A stretch of DNA of 64,000 nt, taken from Lineus longissimus. Its lineage: Eukaryota; Nemertea; Pilidiophora; Heteronemertea; Lineidae. The position numbers and the translations under genes are program-made. Below the pieces are notes generated by a model, which did not search any database, had not been told where the DNA came from, and saw only the letters and a program-made list of their open reading frames with translations. Shown here piece after piece: positions 43,615 through 55,255 of this stretch (positions within the stretch are counted from its first letter, which is position 1; every line of letters starts with the position of its first letter). The stretch spans positions 2,137,501-2,201,500 of the forward strand of contig NC_088325.1 in the NCBI RefSeq assembly GCF_910592395.1, given 5' to 3'.

Positions 43615-46600
43615 ATGAAGTCATTTCACTTGTTAATCTTTCTGTTTGTGCCGTTTAAATTTGGTAAGTCTTTCTTGAATGCATTCTAACTGATTTCCTC
43701 ATCACCAAGACCCTGTGGTATGAACCTCGAGTGTTTCCTTTTTCCCCCCTTGTTTGAGAACGCTAAGAGACCAATTGACACCGTTTTCTCGGTTTCCCCC
43801 TTCGAAAAGCCATGGTCTCTTTAGCCGTCTATTGTATCCTTATGTGTATTCGTCAATTATACAACTATAATATTTGTCTGATCATGAAGTCAGCAATGGT
43901 CTTTTGTTTCAGTGGATTCAGGTCCAGAAAGAACGTTCAGTCTGTGCGCCCGCCAGAGAATCTCCGTACCGAAGGGAGTCGGTGTCCTAATCGTCGACCC
44001 AGTGAGAAACGACGAACTGTATTCCACGGATGTTTGGGTATACCAAGCATGCACCTATTGTTTTTGTGAAGTCCACTTTCAAACGACAACACAAGTCCGA
44101 ATAAGAAACATCCTCAACTCGTACTTAACGTATGACAAGATTAAGTTCATATGGGACAAAGCGATCTATTCCTTCGGACTGCAGTTGCACAGAGATGAGA
44201 CAAGGACTGCGAGGAATCGCTTCAAAGTGGAGTTCAAATCTGAAAATGCGGGTTACGGGTTCTTCAAGTTCAGATTAATAGGTAGGCTTCTTCAGAGAAA
44301 TGACAATCTCAGGAAAATCACTTCACCAGTCCTCATAATGTCGAATTCTGGCGCTTGCCATCGATCGATTGTTCTCTCTATGATCTGTTCCCTATGAGCA
44401 TATTGTGAGTGGTCGACTTCTGCCAAGTGCGACCAAAACGCAGGGAGTCCTGCGCTGCCCCGAGAGCAGATGTTTTTTTATTCATCTTCATTGTGTCCTC
44501 AAATGTCTCTGCATGTTCATAAACAATATGCCAACAACACACCAGATACAAAGGTCACAACCAACTGTTTCGGAGTTATCTTTCTGTAGACGTCCGTGAC
44601 TGACAAGACTGAAATATGTTACGAGAGTAGGCAATGATGATGCCTTCATTTACCTTACTCGGGCAAGAAAAGTCCCCGCCGTCATTTCTTCAACGTCTCT
44701 CCTTTCCCCTTAGCTTTAGACCGGGATTTGGAACTGAGTTGCAATATAGAAAGAACAACAATGTCCACCTCATCGACAACTACCATCACCACACCAACAC
44801 CAACAACTCCGGACAAAGGCACAACTAGCGTTGCATCGACGACGGAGGAAGGTATGTCACTTGGGAACCTTTCAACCGCAAAAGGGACGGTGGTGTCTTC
44901 TATATCTACCGAATCCATTGCAGTTGGTGAGGGGGAGAAGGCTAAGATCTCACCAAGCCACAGAAACCAGCAGTTGCCACGATTAGGTGGGCAATCCGAA
45001 AACCAATAAATGAAGTAAATGTTTTTTTGACTGAATAAAGCAGGCGACAAAGTCACAAAAGGTGTGATCGTGTTGCGTTAAAGATGTTGGAACTTCAGTT
45101 AAACTAAACTGTATCGGTTTCAATGAAACTATTTCTTCGATACGAAAAGGTCACATTCGCCATGAATTAAGTAGGCTGGTATTCGGCAGCGATCTTTCGA
45201 GAATCGTACAAAGAATAATTTCAACCTCATGTCTGATGTAGGCACTGAAGTGACAAAAATAAAGAAAGCTGTTCTTCTTGTTCAACAAGTCAAGCCTAAC
45301 CCTGCTGTAATAACCGCCCATGCAAAAGCTCTTAATACCGGTAATGCTAAGTACCCCATTAGAAGAGTTGCTGTCAGAAAGTGACACCAATCACAGAGAT
45401 TATTGACGTCAATGCCAAACACATGTAGTTCATGACTCCAACTGAGAAGTTAAAAAACCAAATGTACACATCCATCTCATAAATGTAGATCACAACAGTT
45501 GCTTCATTTTTAGGTCCACCCTCTGCACCTAGCATTCTCGAAGTAGTCAACTCATCTGCCGTAGCAGTGACCCTCAAATGGATCTCAGAATTCAATGGTG
45601 GATCGGAGCAGAGATTTTACATCCAATACAAGGAGTCTGCAGAAAACTGGGATGTTGCCCCGGAGGTTCCCGAAGGAGGAATAACTGATCCAGGTCTCAA
45701 GAAAGCCGTGTATCATAAGGTTATGGGTCTTGAGTCCAATGTCTCGTATATGTTTCGGGTGCACAGCAAGAACCTCATATCCCACCCAGGGACTCACACG
45801 AGTAACTTTAGCAACATATCATCAGGAAAAACACCAGGTTTGCGAATGTTTTATAGACTTTTATAGTCTCTCGATTTTTTTCAGCTGCTTAGTTCTCACC
45901 TGGATGAGCTGCATAATTTACCTCTTCGGGAATACCTCTAATGTACGGCATGGGTTTATCAATACTCTCAGCAGTACTTATAACATTTGAACCCGTCTTT
46001 AAATAACTAGGGCGAGGAGCTGAGATGCACCCCCACTGCCTTGGCGTCTAATGAGATAGGGAAATGATTGTTTTTGATTTTGCAACTTCGCCAAGTGATC
46101 GGACGTGCCGTCAACAGCGGCTGACCCCACAAGTAGGCAATTTCATTTCTCCGTAAATAGAGTTTCATCACCGGGGGTGCTGATTCAAAAAAGGCGTGCT
46201 CAATATAAAAAAGTTCTGACCATGCCTTACCCTCATTATATGCATGGCCTTTGTTCAAACCATTTCTTCTAAAATATTTGTTTATTCAATTTGCAGAGAA
46301 ACCCGAACTGTCCTTCATATGTGTGAATCGGATAAGTAAAAGAGTAACCGTGGACTGGGAACGAGTGACCGGAAAATATACAGGGCTAAAGATCAGATAC
46401 TGCCTGACCGGCACGGACGACTGCATGACTCACACCGTGCCTAAGCCAGAGGGAACCCATGCTACCTTTTTTGTTGATCCCGATAAGACATATTATTATT
46501 ATGTACTGGTCGAAGATGGTGATGATGTTGTATACAGGAGCAGGGTCTTCAATGATGAAGTTGATGACAAGATAAACATAGGTGAGTCGAGTAAGCTTTA

Positions 46601-47525
46601 GCTAACTATGGACAGATAAAAGCTCGACAGATCGAACATAGAAACGACGATTTTAATTACAACATGTACTGATCATCTATTCATTCATATAAACTGCATG
46701 CTGTCTGGCTAAAAAGGCTAAGTTTGAAAAAGATAAAATCCAAATTTTGTTTTTCTCTTTACAGGTGTTGCTGCTGTAGGCGGTCTGGTTGGAGCAGGCA
46801 TTGTAGCGATAACAGGCGTCATTCTGGCTGTTGTTCTATGGTAAGCTAATTTAATCAGATACGTGTCTGTTGGTGAAACGTCGGGTACTCAACATATTTC
46901 GCTGAAGTTGAAGGAGGGGTGGGGGTAATTTTTAACACTGGCTTCTTGATCGCATTAATATAAGCCATCAACGCATGAAGCAAGCTGATGAAATATTACA
47001 CAAATATTCCTTGAAATTCTTATCAAACGTTGATGGTTCATTGAGTTGGCTAATGAATAATATAGGAAAGATATTTGACATACAATGTGAAATTAACCTG
47101 CCATGCACTCGCGATGTTTTGATCTTGATCGCTGTTTGCGTGCAGTGACGAGATTCCCAACTTCTAAATCTTACCCTCTTTGATAAAACTATATTTACTT
47201 CTGTAGGAAACGTGGTCTGGTGCGATGGGGAAAGAGACACAGTCACCGACCAGCAAATGACAACGCTGATTACGACGATACCAGGGTTGAATTCACAACA
47301 CCCGAAAATCGCCCTGTACACACCTCCGCCAGCATTGGGACTGAGAACGTTAATGATGTATTTCACCCTGAACGCTCGCTTGGACAAAACCCCCCTGGGC
47401 GAACTTCAAGTCGTTTGAATGACAATATGGCAAACGAGCAAGAGTCACTATATGCGCATATAGATCCAGTAGAGCCAGTAACGCCTGGAGAGTATTTGGA
47501 CTTCAGACAACTAAGTTCGGAATAA
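43615..47525 (+). CDS. Single-pass receptor: signal peptide, CUB-like, Thr-rich stalk, two FN3-like, TM, tyrosine-motif tail
   Basis: Seven coding exons: 43615-43663, 43913-44281, 44714-44851, 45514-45837, 46297-46581, 46765-46840, 47207-47525 (stop 47523-47525) = 519 residues, all phases consistent. Exon 1 is a signal peptide (MKSFHLLIFLFVPF). Exon 2 encodes a beta-rich domain with four Cys and an ending RFKVEFKSENAGYGFFKF that resembles the last strands of CUB domains. Exon 3 is a short Thr/Ser/Pro stalk. Exon 4 is a clear FN3 (PPSAPSILEV, VTLKW); exon 5 an FN3-like domain with two Cys. Exon 6 is the TM helix (GVAAVGGLVGAGIVAITGVI). The tail has NADYDDT, ESLYAHI and GEYLDF. ESLYAHI fits the ITIM pattern (S/I/V/L)xYxx(I/V/L). 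I do not recognise an orthologue; an inhibitory or adaptor-binding surface receptor is inferred. Confidence 0.85.
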
Positions 47526-49200
47526 TAGAGTATCCTCATCCCAATAGGCGGCGCTGATTATGAATTGGATATAATGTACGTTGGAACGAAATATTAACGT
47601 TACAAAGAAATACCCTAGTAACAACCAGCGCCATGTCGCGGCGGCCGTGGCTTTGCTGGTACCCTATTAATACCTACCTAAACATTCTTGAAGGGACACC
47701 TATGTCGAGGTGCTTGTCTGTACTTTTGACAACATGGACGTACAGGTGGCGCCCGTATATAACATGATGTACTGTATTATTAATGTAAATGCGCATGAAG
47801 TTCAGTTTAAATTAGTTTATAATAATTGTTATTAATTTTCGCGCCTTTTATTCCGGATACGGAAATAGAAAGTCATCTGCGCATGCTCAGGACTGTTAAG
47901 AGTTTCTTTGCGTAAAAAGACAAATGTCATATTCCGAAAGTTTACAAAAGCAAAATTGAGGGAAACCAAAGAGGTAAATATCCTAAAACAAAGATATAAC
48001 GATGTATAAGAACCCCCCTCCCTATCTTAGATTGTCTTAATATGACATCACTTGCCCATAACTAAGTAAAACGTCGTTTTTAGTGCGATTGTTCTGAGCT
48101 GTCATTTGCAGCCATGTGGTTGTGCAGTAGCCTGCATGCATTTGTGTTGTTGTCTCAAAACGATAGATGGCGCTATATATTGTATACTATTCAAAAGTAA
48201 GTGAACTTATGTCTGTTTGTTCATTGTATCTTTCCAGATTTTACGCGTAGCATCTGCATTAATTGTATCCGTGAGAATTAAAAAGAAATAATAAGAGCCA
48301 TATGTTATGTAGAAGTTGCGTTGTCATGTCCTCGTTTCCTGACCTTGGTGTTTGAGTTTTGAAGTAAAGATCTGAAGCTCTGGCAGTCACAATTAACGTA
48401 GTATATAGGGAAGGTTGTGACCGTCAGTTACGTCAAGCCGGTTTCCGTTGATACTGGACTCCATCAAGGCCGCAACATTCCGCTGTAAACTTTAACAGAT
48501 AGATATTATTTTTGCCGCAAAAGAGTAATTACAGTATATCTTCTCAAATAAGGGGTTTTGTTATATATTTTTTTCATTTGAGTACTATGACCATGGAGGT
48601 ATACCTCCATGCTATGACTGAAGTAATGTGGTAGCGTACCTTGGGATGGATCAAAGTCGAGCTTCGTGACGCAACCGAAGTTCTCCACCAATCCAATCAA
48701 GGTATAGATATGAACGATATACATAGTCTGCATTATACGTATGTACACCTGAGAAGAGTCTAGTTGCCCTATTGGTGGTGAGGTGAACTATAGTAGACAC
48801 AATTTGTATGGAGTTTTAAGGATTTTAAGCGCTTCGTTGAAGGAGAACTTTCTTCTATTAGATTAACTTTTGAAAGTGTGGAAATTCAATTTAGACCCTA
48901 TTTAATTATGCGGACGAAAAGCAGAAAGACCAGATTGAATTCTGATCCAGTCTTAAATTTACCGGATAATATGTATTTTGCAAGTCCACTATAGTTTTCA
49001 CCAGATACCTGTAGTTAGAGTCTATGTCACGAATGTATGATGTATGGGCTCCTATTAATTTTTATTGTAAAATATGTCCCCTTGTATTTTTTTTCAAAAT
49101 TATCCTCTGAAAGCTTTGCGTTGGCCAAAATTTGATGGGTGAGGCTAGGTCAAGAGTGAGTCAAGGAAGTGTCATTGCGGCTATGTTTACGTGTCTATGA
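47526..49200 (+). other. 3' flank of receptor gene; spacer
   Basis: No second gene is seen. A perfect 20-base palindrome catggaggtatacctccatg lies at 48592-48611. The receptor's poly(A) site is not certain. Confidence 0.4.
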
Positions 49201-49645
49201 ATTGTAATCGTATTGTATGTAAACATATTTAACTTTGTATTATTCCTGTTAAGGGACAGGTAGGCTCTATGCAGGACACAAATAGGTACAGGTGAGGGGG
49301 TTTGAGCTGACTGCGGCATTGCCCCGCGCTTTGCAGTACGCTGCTGGCCCTATGATTGGTGGCGTATTGCGCATTGCCTCGGCGCAGTGCAGTACGCTGC
49401 CGGCCTTTTGATTGGTGGCGTATTCGTGGTGCTGTGGCGCAGTGGCGCATTGCAGTTCATTCCCTGTCTCCTGGTTGGTTGGGTCCTGGATATAAAACTG
49501 CCTCTCCCTTAGCAGCGGGAGTTCCATCTTAAGTTCGCTCTTGGATAATTAAAGTGTACGTATAACATCTTAATCTCGTGTGGATGTTCTTCCCTGTTTG
49601 ATCCCGGAGTTAGTCCCCAAGACTGAAACCCCCAGGAGATCAGTA

Positions 49646-50365
49646 ATGGAGCCCCCCCCCCCCCCCGATAACAATGACTATGTTTTCTGTGTGCAAGCCC
49701 GTAGCCCTACCAAGCCTAACATTTGCACTATAACCATTGAAAAGAAAGACAGATACACCAAGATTCCGATGATGGTCGACTCTGGAGCCTCTGTGAACGT
49801 CGTTGATGCTCAAACCTTTAAAGTCATCCGCCGTGTGAAGCCAAATCTACAACTCCAGCCTCCCGACACCAGCATATACACTTATGGTAGTAAAGACCCA
49901 ATGCCTTTGAAAGGGATATTCAAGACGACAGCCAGGTTCAAAGCTGAATCAAAGTTTTGCAATTTCTACGTAACAGAAGGTAACAGTGGAAATTTGATCG
50001 GGCGATCGACTGCCACAGCTCTGGGCATACTCCATATTGTGAACGAAGTCAAAAGTCACCCAAAGTTACCAGAAGGTCTCAGCGAGTTTGGCGACATGTT
50101 TGAAGGAATTGGTAAAATAAAGAACAGATCAGTAAAGCTTCATATCGATGAGTCTGTCAAGCCAAAACAGCAACCCCACAGGCGCATAGCGTTTCATATC
50201 AGGAAGGATATAGAGAAAGAAGTAGAAAGACTAGACGCTCAGGACATACTTGAGGACGTCGAGGGTCCGACACCCTGGATAAGCCCGATTGTAGTAGTCC
50301 CGAAGAAATCAGGAGGAATAAGAATGCGTGGACATGAGGGAAGCAAATTAAGCCATACAGCGTGA
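49646..50365 (+). pseudogene. Ty3/gypsy protease and start of RT (broken)
   Basis: Contains the retropepsin motif VDSGASVNVVD near residue 45 and the RT entry region (TPWISPIVVVPKKSGG). The frame is lost around 50325 by a small indel and terminates at 50365, while the RT frame also carries a stop at 50349-50351. The run of 14 C at 49651-49664 encodes a Pro stretch and is itself indel-prone. Confidence 0.8.
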
Positions 50366-50372
50366 AAGACAC

Positions 50373-51650
50373 TTGATGCCCACATTAGATGACTTGGTGA
50401 ATGATTTGAATGGTGCCACGGTGTTCAGCACACTAGATATGAGGAGTGCTTATCATCAATTGGAACTGGCCCATGAGAGCAGATACATCACAACTTTTTC
50501 CACACACCTTGGTTTGAAACGATACAAGAGACTGTTCTTTGGCATAAATGCTGCATCAGAAATTTTCCAGAATGCCATCGCTGAAATTTTGCATGGTCTA
50601 CCCGGCTGCAAGAATATATCAGATGACATCATCATATTTGGCAAGAATCGCAAGGAGCATGACAAGAACCTGAAAGCAGTACTGAAAGGACTTAAAGAAC
50701 ACGGTGTCGTCCTGAATTTACCGAAGTGTCACTTCTACAAGTCCCAAGTCAAGTTATATGGTCATATTTTTAACTCTGAAGGAATCTCACCTGATCCCAA
50801 GAATATACAGACGATCGTAGACGCCCCAGGCCCGCAAGACGCCAGTGGAGTCAAGTCCCTCTTAGGAATGGTGCAGTACCTCTCACGATTTATACCAGAC
50901 TATGCTCATATCACAGCCCCACTTCGTGAACTGACAAGACAAGACACCAAGTGGGAATGGACTGAAGAACACGACAAAGCCCTGATCGACTTGAAGGAAG
51001 CCCTTACAGGAGCCAAGGTCATGTCGTACTAAAATCCAGATCTTGATGTTGAAGTAGCCCTAGACGCCAGCCCCAAAGGATTAGGAGCAATGTTAACACA
51101 GCGAGGAAAAGTCATCAGTTATGGTAGCAAAATCCTCACCGATGTAGAGACGAGATACTCACAGACAGAACGTGAGATGCTAGCTGTAGTATGGTCCCTG
51201 GAGCATTTCCATCTATTTTTATATGGTTCCAGGTCATTCAAGATCTTCACAGACCATAAGCCTTTGATTGGTATTTTCAACAGCCGTAAGCCTGCCTCAG
51301 CCAGAATCGAGCGATGGAGATTACGACTCATGCCGTATAATTGTACCCTAGAGTATCGCCCTGGTAAAGACGACAAAAATGCAGCCGATTTTATGAGCCG
51401 ACACCCTGTAGCCAGCCCAGATGATCCAGACCACACCGATGATTATTTGTACATCAACTACCTGTGTACAAATGCTATCCCGAAGGCGATGACATTTGAT
51501 GAAGTTCAAGCCTGTACCAATGCTGATCCTGTACTGCAGAAAGTGAAGAAATCCATCGAAACTGGTAATTGGCCGAAACGTGATGACACCATGAGACCTT
51601 TCTACCTCCAGAGAGATCAATATTTGCTGTCCATAATGGTGCCATCATGA
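50373..51650 (+). pseudogene. Ty3/gypsy RT and RNase H (stop-interrupted)
   Basis: RT motifs: FSTLDMRSAYHQ and the catalytic ISDDIIIF, then LPKCHFY and a GYVQFLSRF-like LGMVQYLSRF. An in-frame TAA at 51030-51032 separates RT from RNase H, which continues in the same frame (ALDASPKGLGAML, TDHKPL, ending near 51650). The ISDD form instead of YVDD is seen in several invertebrate gypsy lineages. Confidence 0.85.
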
Positions 51651-52882
51651 GATGTTCCCGCCTAGTGATTCCGAAGACACTCCAGAAGAGAGCAGTTGAG
51701 TTGGCACACGTTGGTCACCAAGGTATAGTAAAGACGAAGAGCCTCTTACGTGAGAAGATATGGTTTCCTGGTATTGACGCCCTGGTCGAAGAAGAAGTCC
51801 GACAATGTTTACCCTGTCAAGCCGCCAGCAGCCGTGGAGCTGAAAAACCGGAGCTGCTGAAGATGACGCCACTCCCGAAGTCAGCATGGCAAGAAACGTC
51901 CATCGATTTCTTTGGCCCACTACCCGTGCCGACAGCTGATTACTTGATGGTACTCATTGATGATTACAGCCGGTTTCCCGAAATTGAGATTATAGCGTCT
52001 ACTGCAGCTAAGACCGTCATACCCAAACTTGATGCCATATTTTCAAGACAAGGTATACCAGAAGTCCTGAAGAGCGATAACGGTCCACCCTTCAATGGAA
52101 AAGACTTTACAAGATTTTCCTGCTACCTTGGTTTCAAGCACCGAAAGATCACTCCACTTTACCATCAAGCTAATGGTGAAGCCGAGAAGTTTATGCAGTC
52201 CATGGCTAAAACTGTCAGAGTTGCACACATCGCTGGTCAGAATTGGAAGCAAGAACTGCAGAAGTTTCTTCGCCAATATCGTGCCACTCCACATTCAACG
52301 ACTGGTGTATCGCCATTTGAAGCCCTTACTGGTAGAAAGATGAATACACAGCTGCCGCAGATCACAGCCTCTAGTCCAGCAGCCCGTAGTCCCGTGCCAG
52401 ATGCAGTCATCAGAAACAGAGACGATATCCAGAAAGCGAAGATGAAAGCGTATGCTGATAAGGGACGCCACGTTAAGGAAAGCAGTCTTTCAGAGGGTGA
52501 CGCAGTCTTGGTACGTCAACGAAGACAGAACAAGCTCTCCACTCCATTCAGCCCTGATCCCCTCCGTGTAACTGCCAGAGATGGTAATATGGTTACCGCA
52601 GAGCGTCCAAGTGGACAGAGAGTGACCAGGAATGTAACACATTTTAAGAGCATTCCACACAGACACATCATTCGTGAAGACGAGAAGGAAGAGCTGATTG
52701 ACGTCCCGGAGAACGAGGATACCGAAATGCTGGTCCCGCCACTTCCTGATGTTCCAACGCCAGATGTCGAGACTACCACTTCTAACGAGATCCCATATGC
52801 GACTCCAGTAGGCCTACGTCAATCAACCAGAGGACATTCACTGCCTGTTCGTTTCAAGGACTATGTTATGGTGTGTCGCTAA
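51647..52882 (+). pseudogene. Ty3/gypsy integrase
   Basis: 411 codons open. Zinc-binding HHCC (AHVGHQG ... CLPCQ), catalytic D,D,E core (SIDFFGPL, LKSDNGPPF, QANGEAEKF) and a Pro/acidic C-terminus. It is in a different frame from RNase H; a one-base shift near 51635-51650 breaks the polyprotein. The domain itself looks intact, so the element died recently or the breaks are few. Confidence 0.85.
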
Positions 52883-53465
52883 GAAATGCCCTAACATTTC
52901 TTATGAACTACATTGTATGACTCGAAGTGATCTCTTTATTAAGACAATTGTGAACTTAGTTTGGACATTATAGTTGAGCATGGTAATCAGTAATTTAATG
53001 CTCAACACAAAGACACTAAAGGACAATCATTGGACTACATACTTATTTTCGTCAAGGACAGTTAGTTATTCTTGGATTAGTTTATTCTCATATTAGTGGA
53101 TTATTCTAGTTCTAGTAATTCCGATGATTCTCTTCGTTCAGTTGGATAATAGGAAATAACGCATCGTAGTGCGCGTATAAGGATTTACCAGTGGTAAGGA
53201 TTCATTCGATTAGTTATTGTTCAGTAGAGCCGGGATTCTTAGATTTGAACCTAGCAGTCGAGGAAAATATTCAAGTTTTAAGCGCAACAGTTAAACTTGT
53301 TAATTTTAGTTTCAGAGCACTTTCTTATCAAGAAGAGGAGGGATGTAATGTTCATGTAGCATTGTTTCTGTAACACCCGATATATCCGTTGTTGTTATCG
53401 TATGTTAATAAACCGATTTTGACAGATCTGCGTTTCTACTAATATATGGGGCCATAAATATGACA

Positions 53466-53765
53466 GTAATAAACCTTGTTTTATTGAATAAATGGACATT
53501 TCTGTACAGAAACTTATATTTTATACGATTATGTGGTAAAAAACCAAGTTTCTTAGGTAAAAACCAGGTTTTTTAGCATAAAATGTTAGTTTCTGTTAAA
53601 AAACCTACTTTATTAGGAAAGAAAGTAAAAAAACTTGGTTTTATAAAAGAAACTCGGTTTATTAGCTAATAAACAAGGTTATTTTTAAAAAACCTATATT
53701 TTTTCCAAATAAACTTAGTTTATTAGGTAAAAAACCAGTTTTTAAAAAATAAATCTAGGTTTTTA
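53466..53765 (+). repeat. Degenerate aaaaacctagtttattaggt repeat
   Basis: AT-rich units of ~28-30 bases with aaaacc(a/t)ngtttnttagg in both orientations repeat about ten times. The alternating orientation would form many small hairpins. Confidence 0.65.
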
Positions 53766-53815
53766 GCTCACCTCTTAGCAGAGGTGAGCTTATCCCATAC
53801 CGTGGCGTCCGTCGT

Positions 53816-53898
<83 letters not shown>

Positions 53899-54835
53899 CG
53901 TCGTCCGTTAGCAGGGCACGTTTCGTAACTGTTAGAGCTATTGAGTTGAAACTTGGTACACATGTACCCTTATGTAATGACACCTGGGAGACCAAGTTTC
54001 GGTTCGATTCGTTTCATGGTTTGGCCACCAGGGGGCCAAACGTTAAAAGTGAAAATATGCAATATCTCCCTTAATAGTAGTCGGGAAATTTTGAAAAAAA
54101 TATGGTAGGTTCTTCTAGCAAAGGTGCATCATATATCCTCCGGGTTTTTGATTTGACCTCCTTTTCAAGGTCACAGAGGTCAAATGGTGTAAATTGGCCG
54201 TTAGGATGTAACGATGGCACGTTTCTAAACTGCAATGACTATTGATACCAAATTTGGTACACATTTACCCCTTAGTCAGGTGATCTCAGGGACCGAAGTT
54301 TGGTCCAATATGATTCACCACTTGACCACCAGGGGGCAAAATCCAAAAACCTTAAAAATGTGATTATTCCTTAACTTCTTGCCCGATTGCCACCAATTTG
54401 ATATCATGGGTACATCTAACCACCATACAGTATATGTCACACAGGTTTTTAATTTGACCTTCTTGTCAAGGTCACAGAGGTCAAATGGCGTAAATTCGCC
54501 GTCAGGCCGTAACTATGGCACGTTTCTTAACTGCAATGACTATTGATCACAAATTAAGTACACATGTACCCCTTGGTCAGGTGATCTCAGGTACCGAAGT
54601 TTGGTGCGATCTGATTTGCCGTTTGGCCTCCAGGGAGTGGGGCCAAATCCTAAATTCTTCAAAATGCCGTTATTCCTAGTAATGACTTGCCCGATTGGCA
54701 CCAATTTTATATCATAGGTACATCTAATTTTAACAACCATTCAATGTGTCACCCGGGTTTTCTTTGATTTGACCTACTTTTCAAGGTCACAGAGGTCGAA
54801 TGTACTGTAAATTGGCCATTTTGGGGAAATTGTAA
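53766..54835. mobile_element. (CGT)n-containing dispersed repeat with three ~300-bp internal units
   Basis: Starts agctcacctcttagcagagg (inverted agctcacctc/gaggtgagct) then cccataccgtggcgtccgtc and a (cgt) run of ~28 units (53815-53908). Three diverged direct units follow, each ending ggtcacagaggtcaaatgg-type text (54172, 54473, 54787). Related aggtgagctta-(CGT)n repeats are, to my knowledge, common in marine invertebrate genomes. Arg-rich frames on both strands are artefacts. Confidence 0.7.
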
Positions 54836-55246
54836 TTGCTTGGACCTACATCAAACCTAACACTACATGACACAAGACCATGCTCTTTATCCATCTTTCC
54901 TCCACATGGCCATTTTTTTAATTACTGGACACTCCGCTTGCCATAGACTGTACAGCATTTACATCATTTAGGCTTACAACACAGTGTGAGTGTGCAAAAT
55001 CTACAGACACTCACTGCCTTGCGTTTTGCCAAGGTATGGTGTTTTGATTTTTCTCTGTCTGCTTTCCAAGATGGTAGGAAGGTTTGGTACTATTATTAGG
55101 CCAGGCTGCTGCTCCATTTCTTCTGTACTGTTCGGATCAGGGGCCTCGCTCTCCACCGGCCCAGAATCCACCGGCGACTCGCAAGACTCGAAATCCATAC
55201 TACTATTCTCTCCATTTTCCATTTTCTCCTCTCACCAACTCACTAC
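54836..55246. other. Spacer left of the Mutator-like element
   Basis: No gene or repeat that I can support. Confidence 0.35.
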
Positions 55247-55255
55247 TATCGCTAT

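Larger units (their letters stand above)
49200..53465 (+). mobile_element. Decayed Ty3/gypsy LTR retrotransposon
   Basis: Order protease, RT, RNase H, integrase on the plus strand (49646-52882) identifies Ty3/gypsy. A gag region is not visible. The 5' side (about 49260-49575) looks like an LTR: duplicated segments with attggtggcgtatt, a TATA-type ggatataaaa at 49488-49497 and an aattaaa signal near 49547. After integrase an AG-rich tract (aagaagaggaggg, to ~53343) resembles a polypurine tract followed by TGTAATGTTCATG, a plausible 3' LTR start. The 5' and 3' sides do not match each other by eye, so LTR borders are unresolved. Confidence 0.8.

Noticed and set aside
44682-45056. 124-codon minus-strand open frame
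   Set aside because: Shadow of the Thr-rich stalk exon of the receptor gene on the plus strand.
53768-54074. Arg-rich open frames on both strands
   Set aside because: They translate a (cgt) microsatellite; both strands are open for the same reason and there is no splice or start context.
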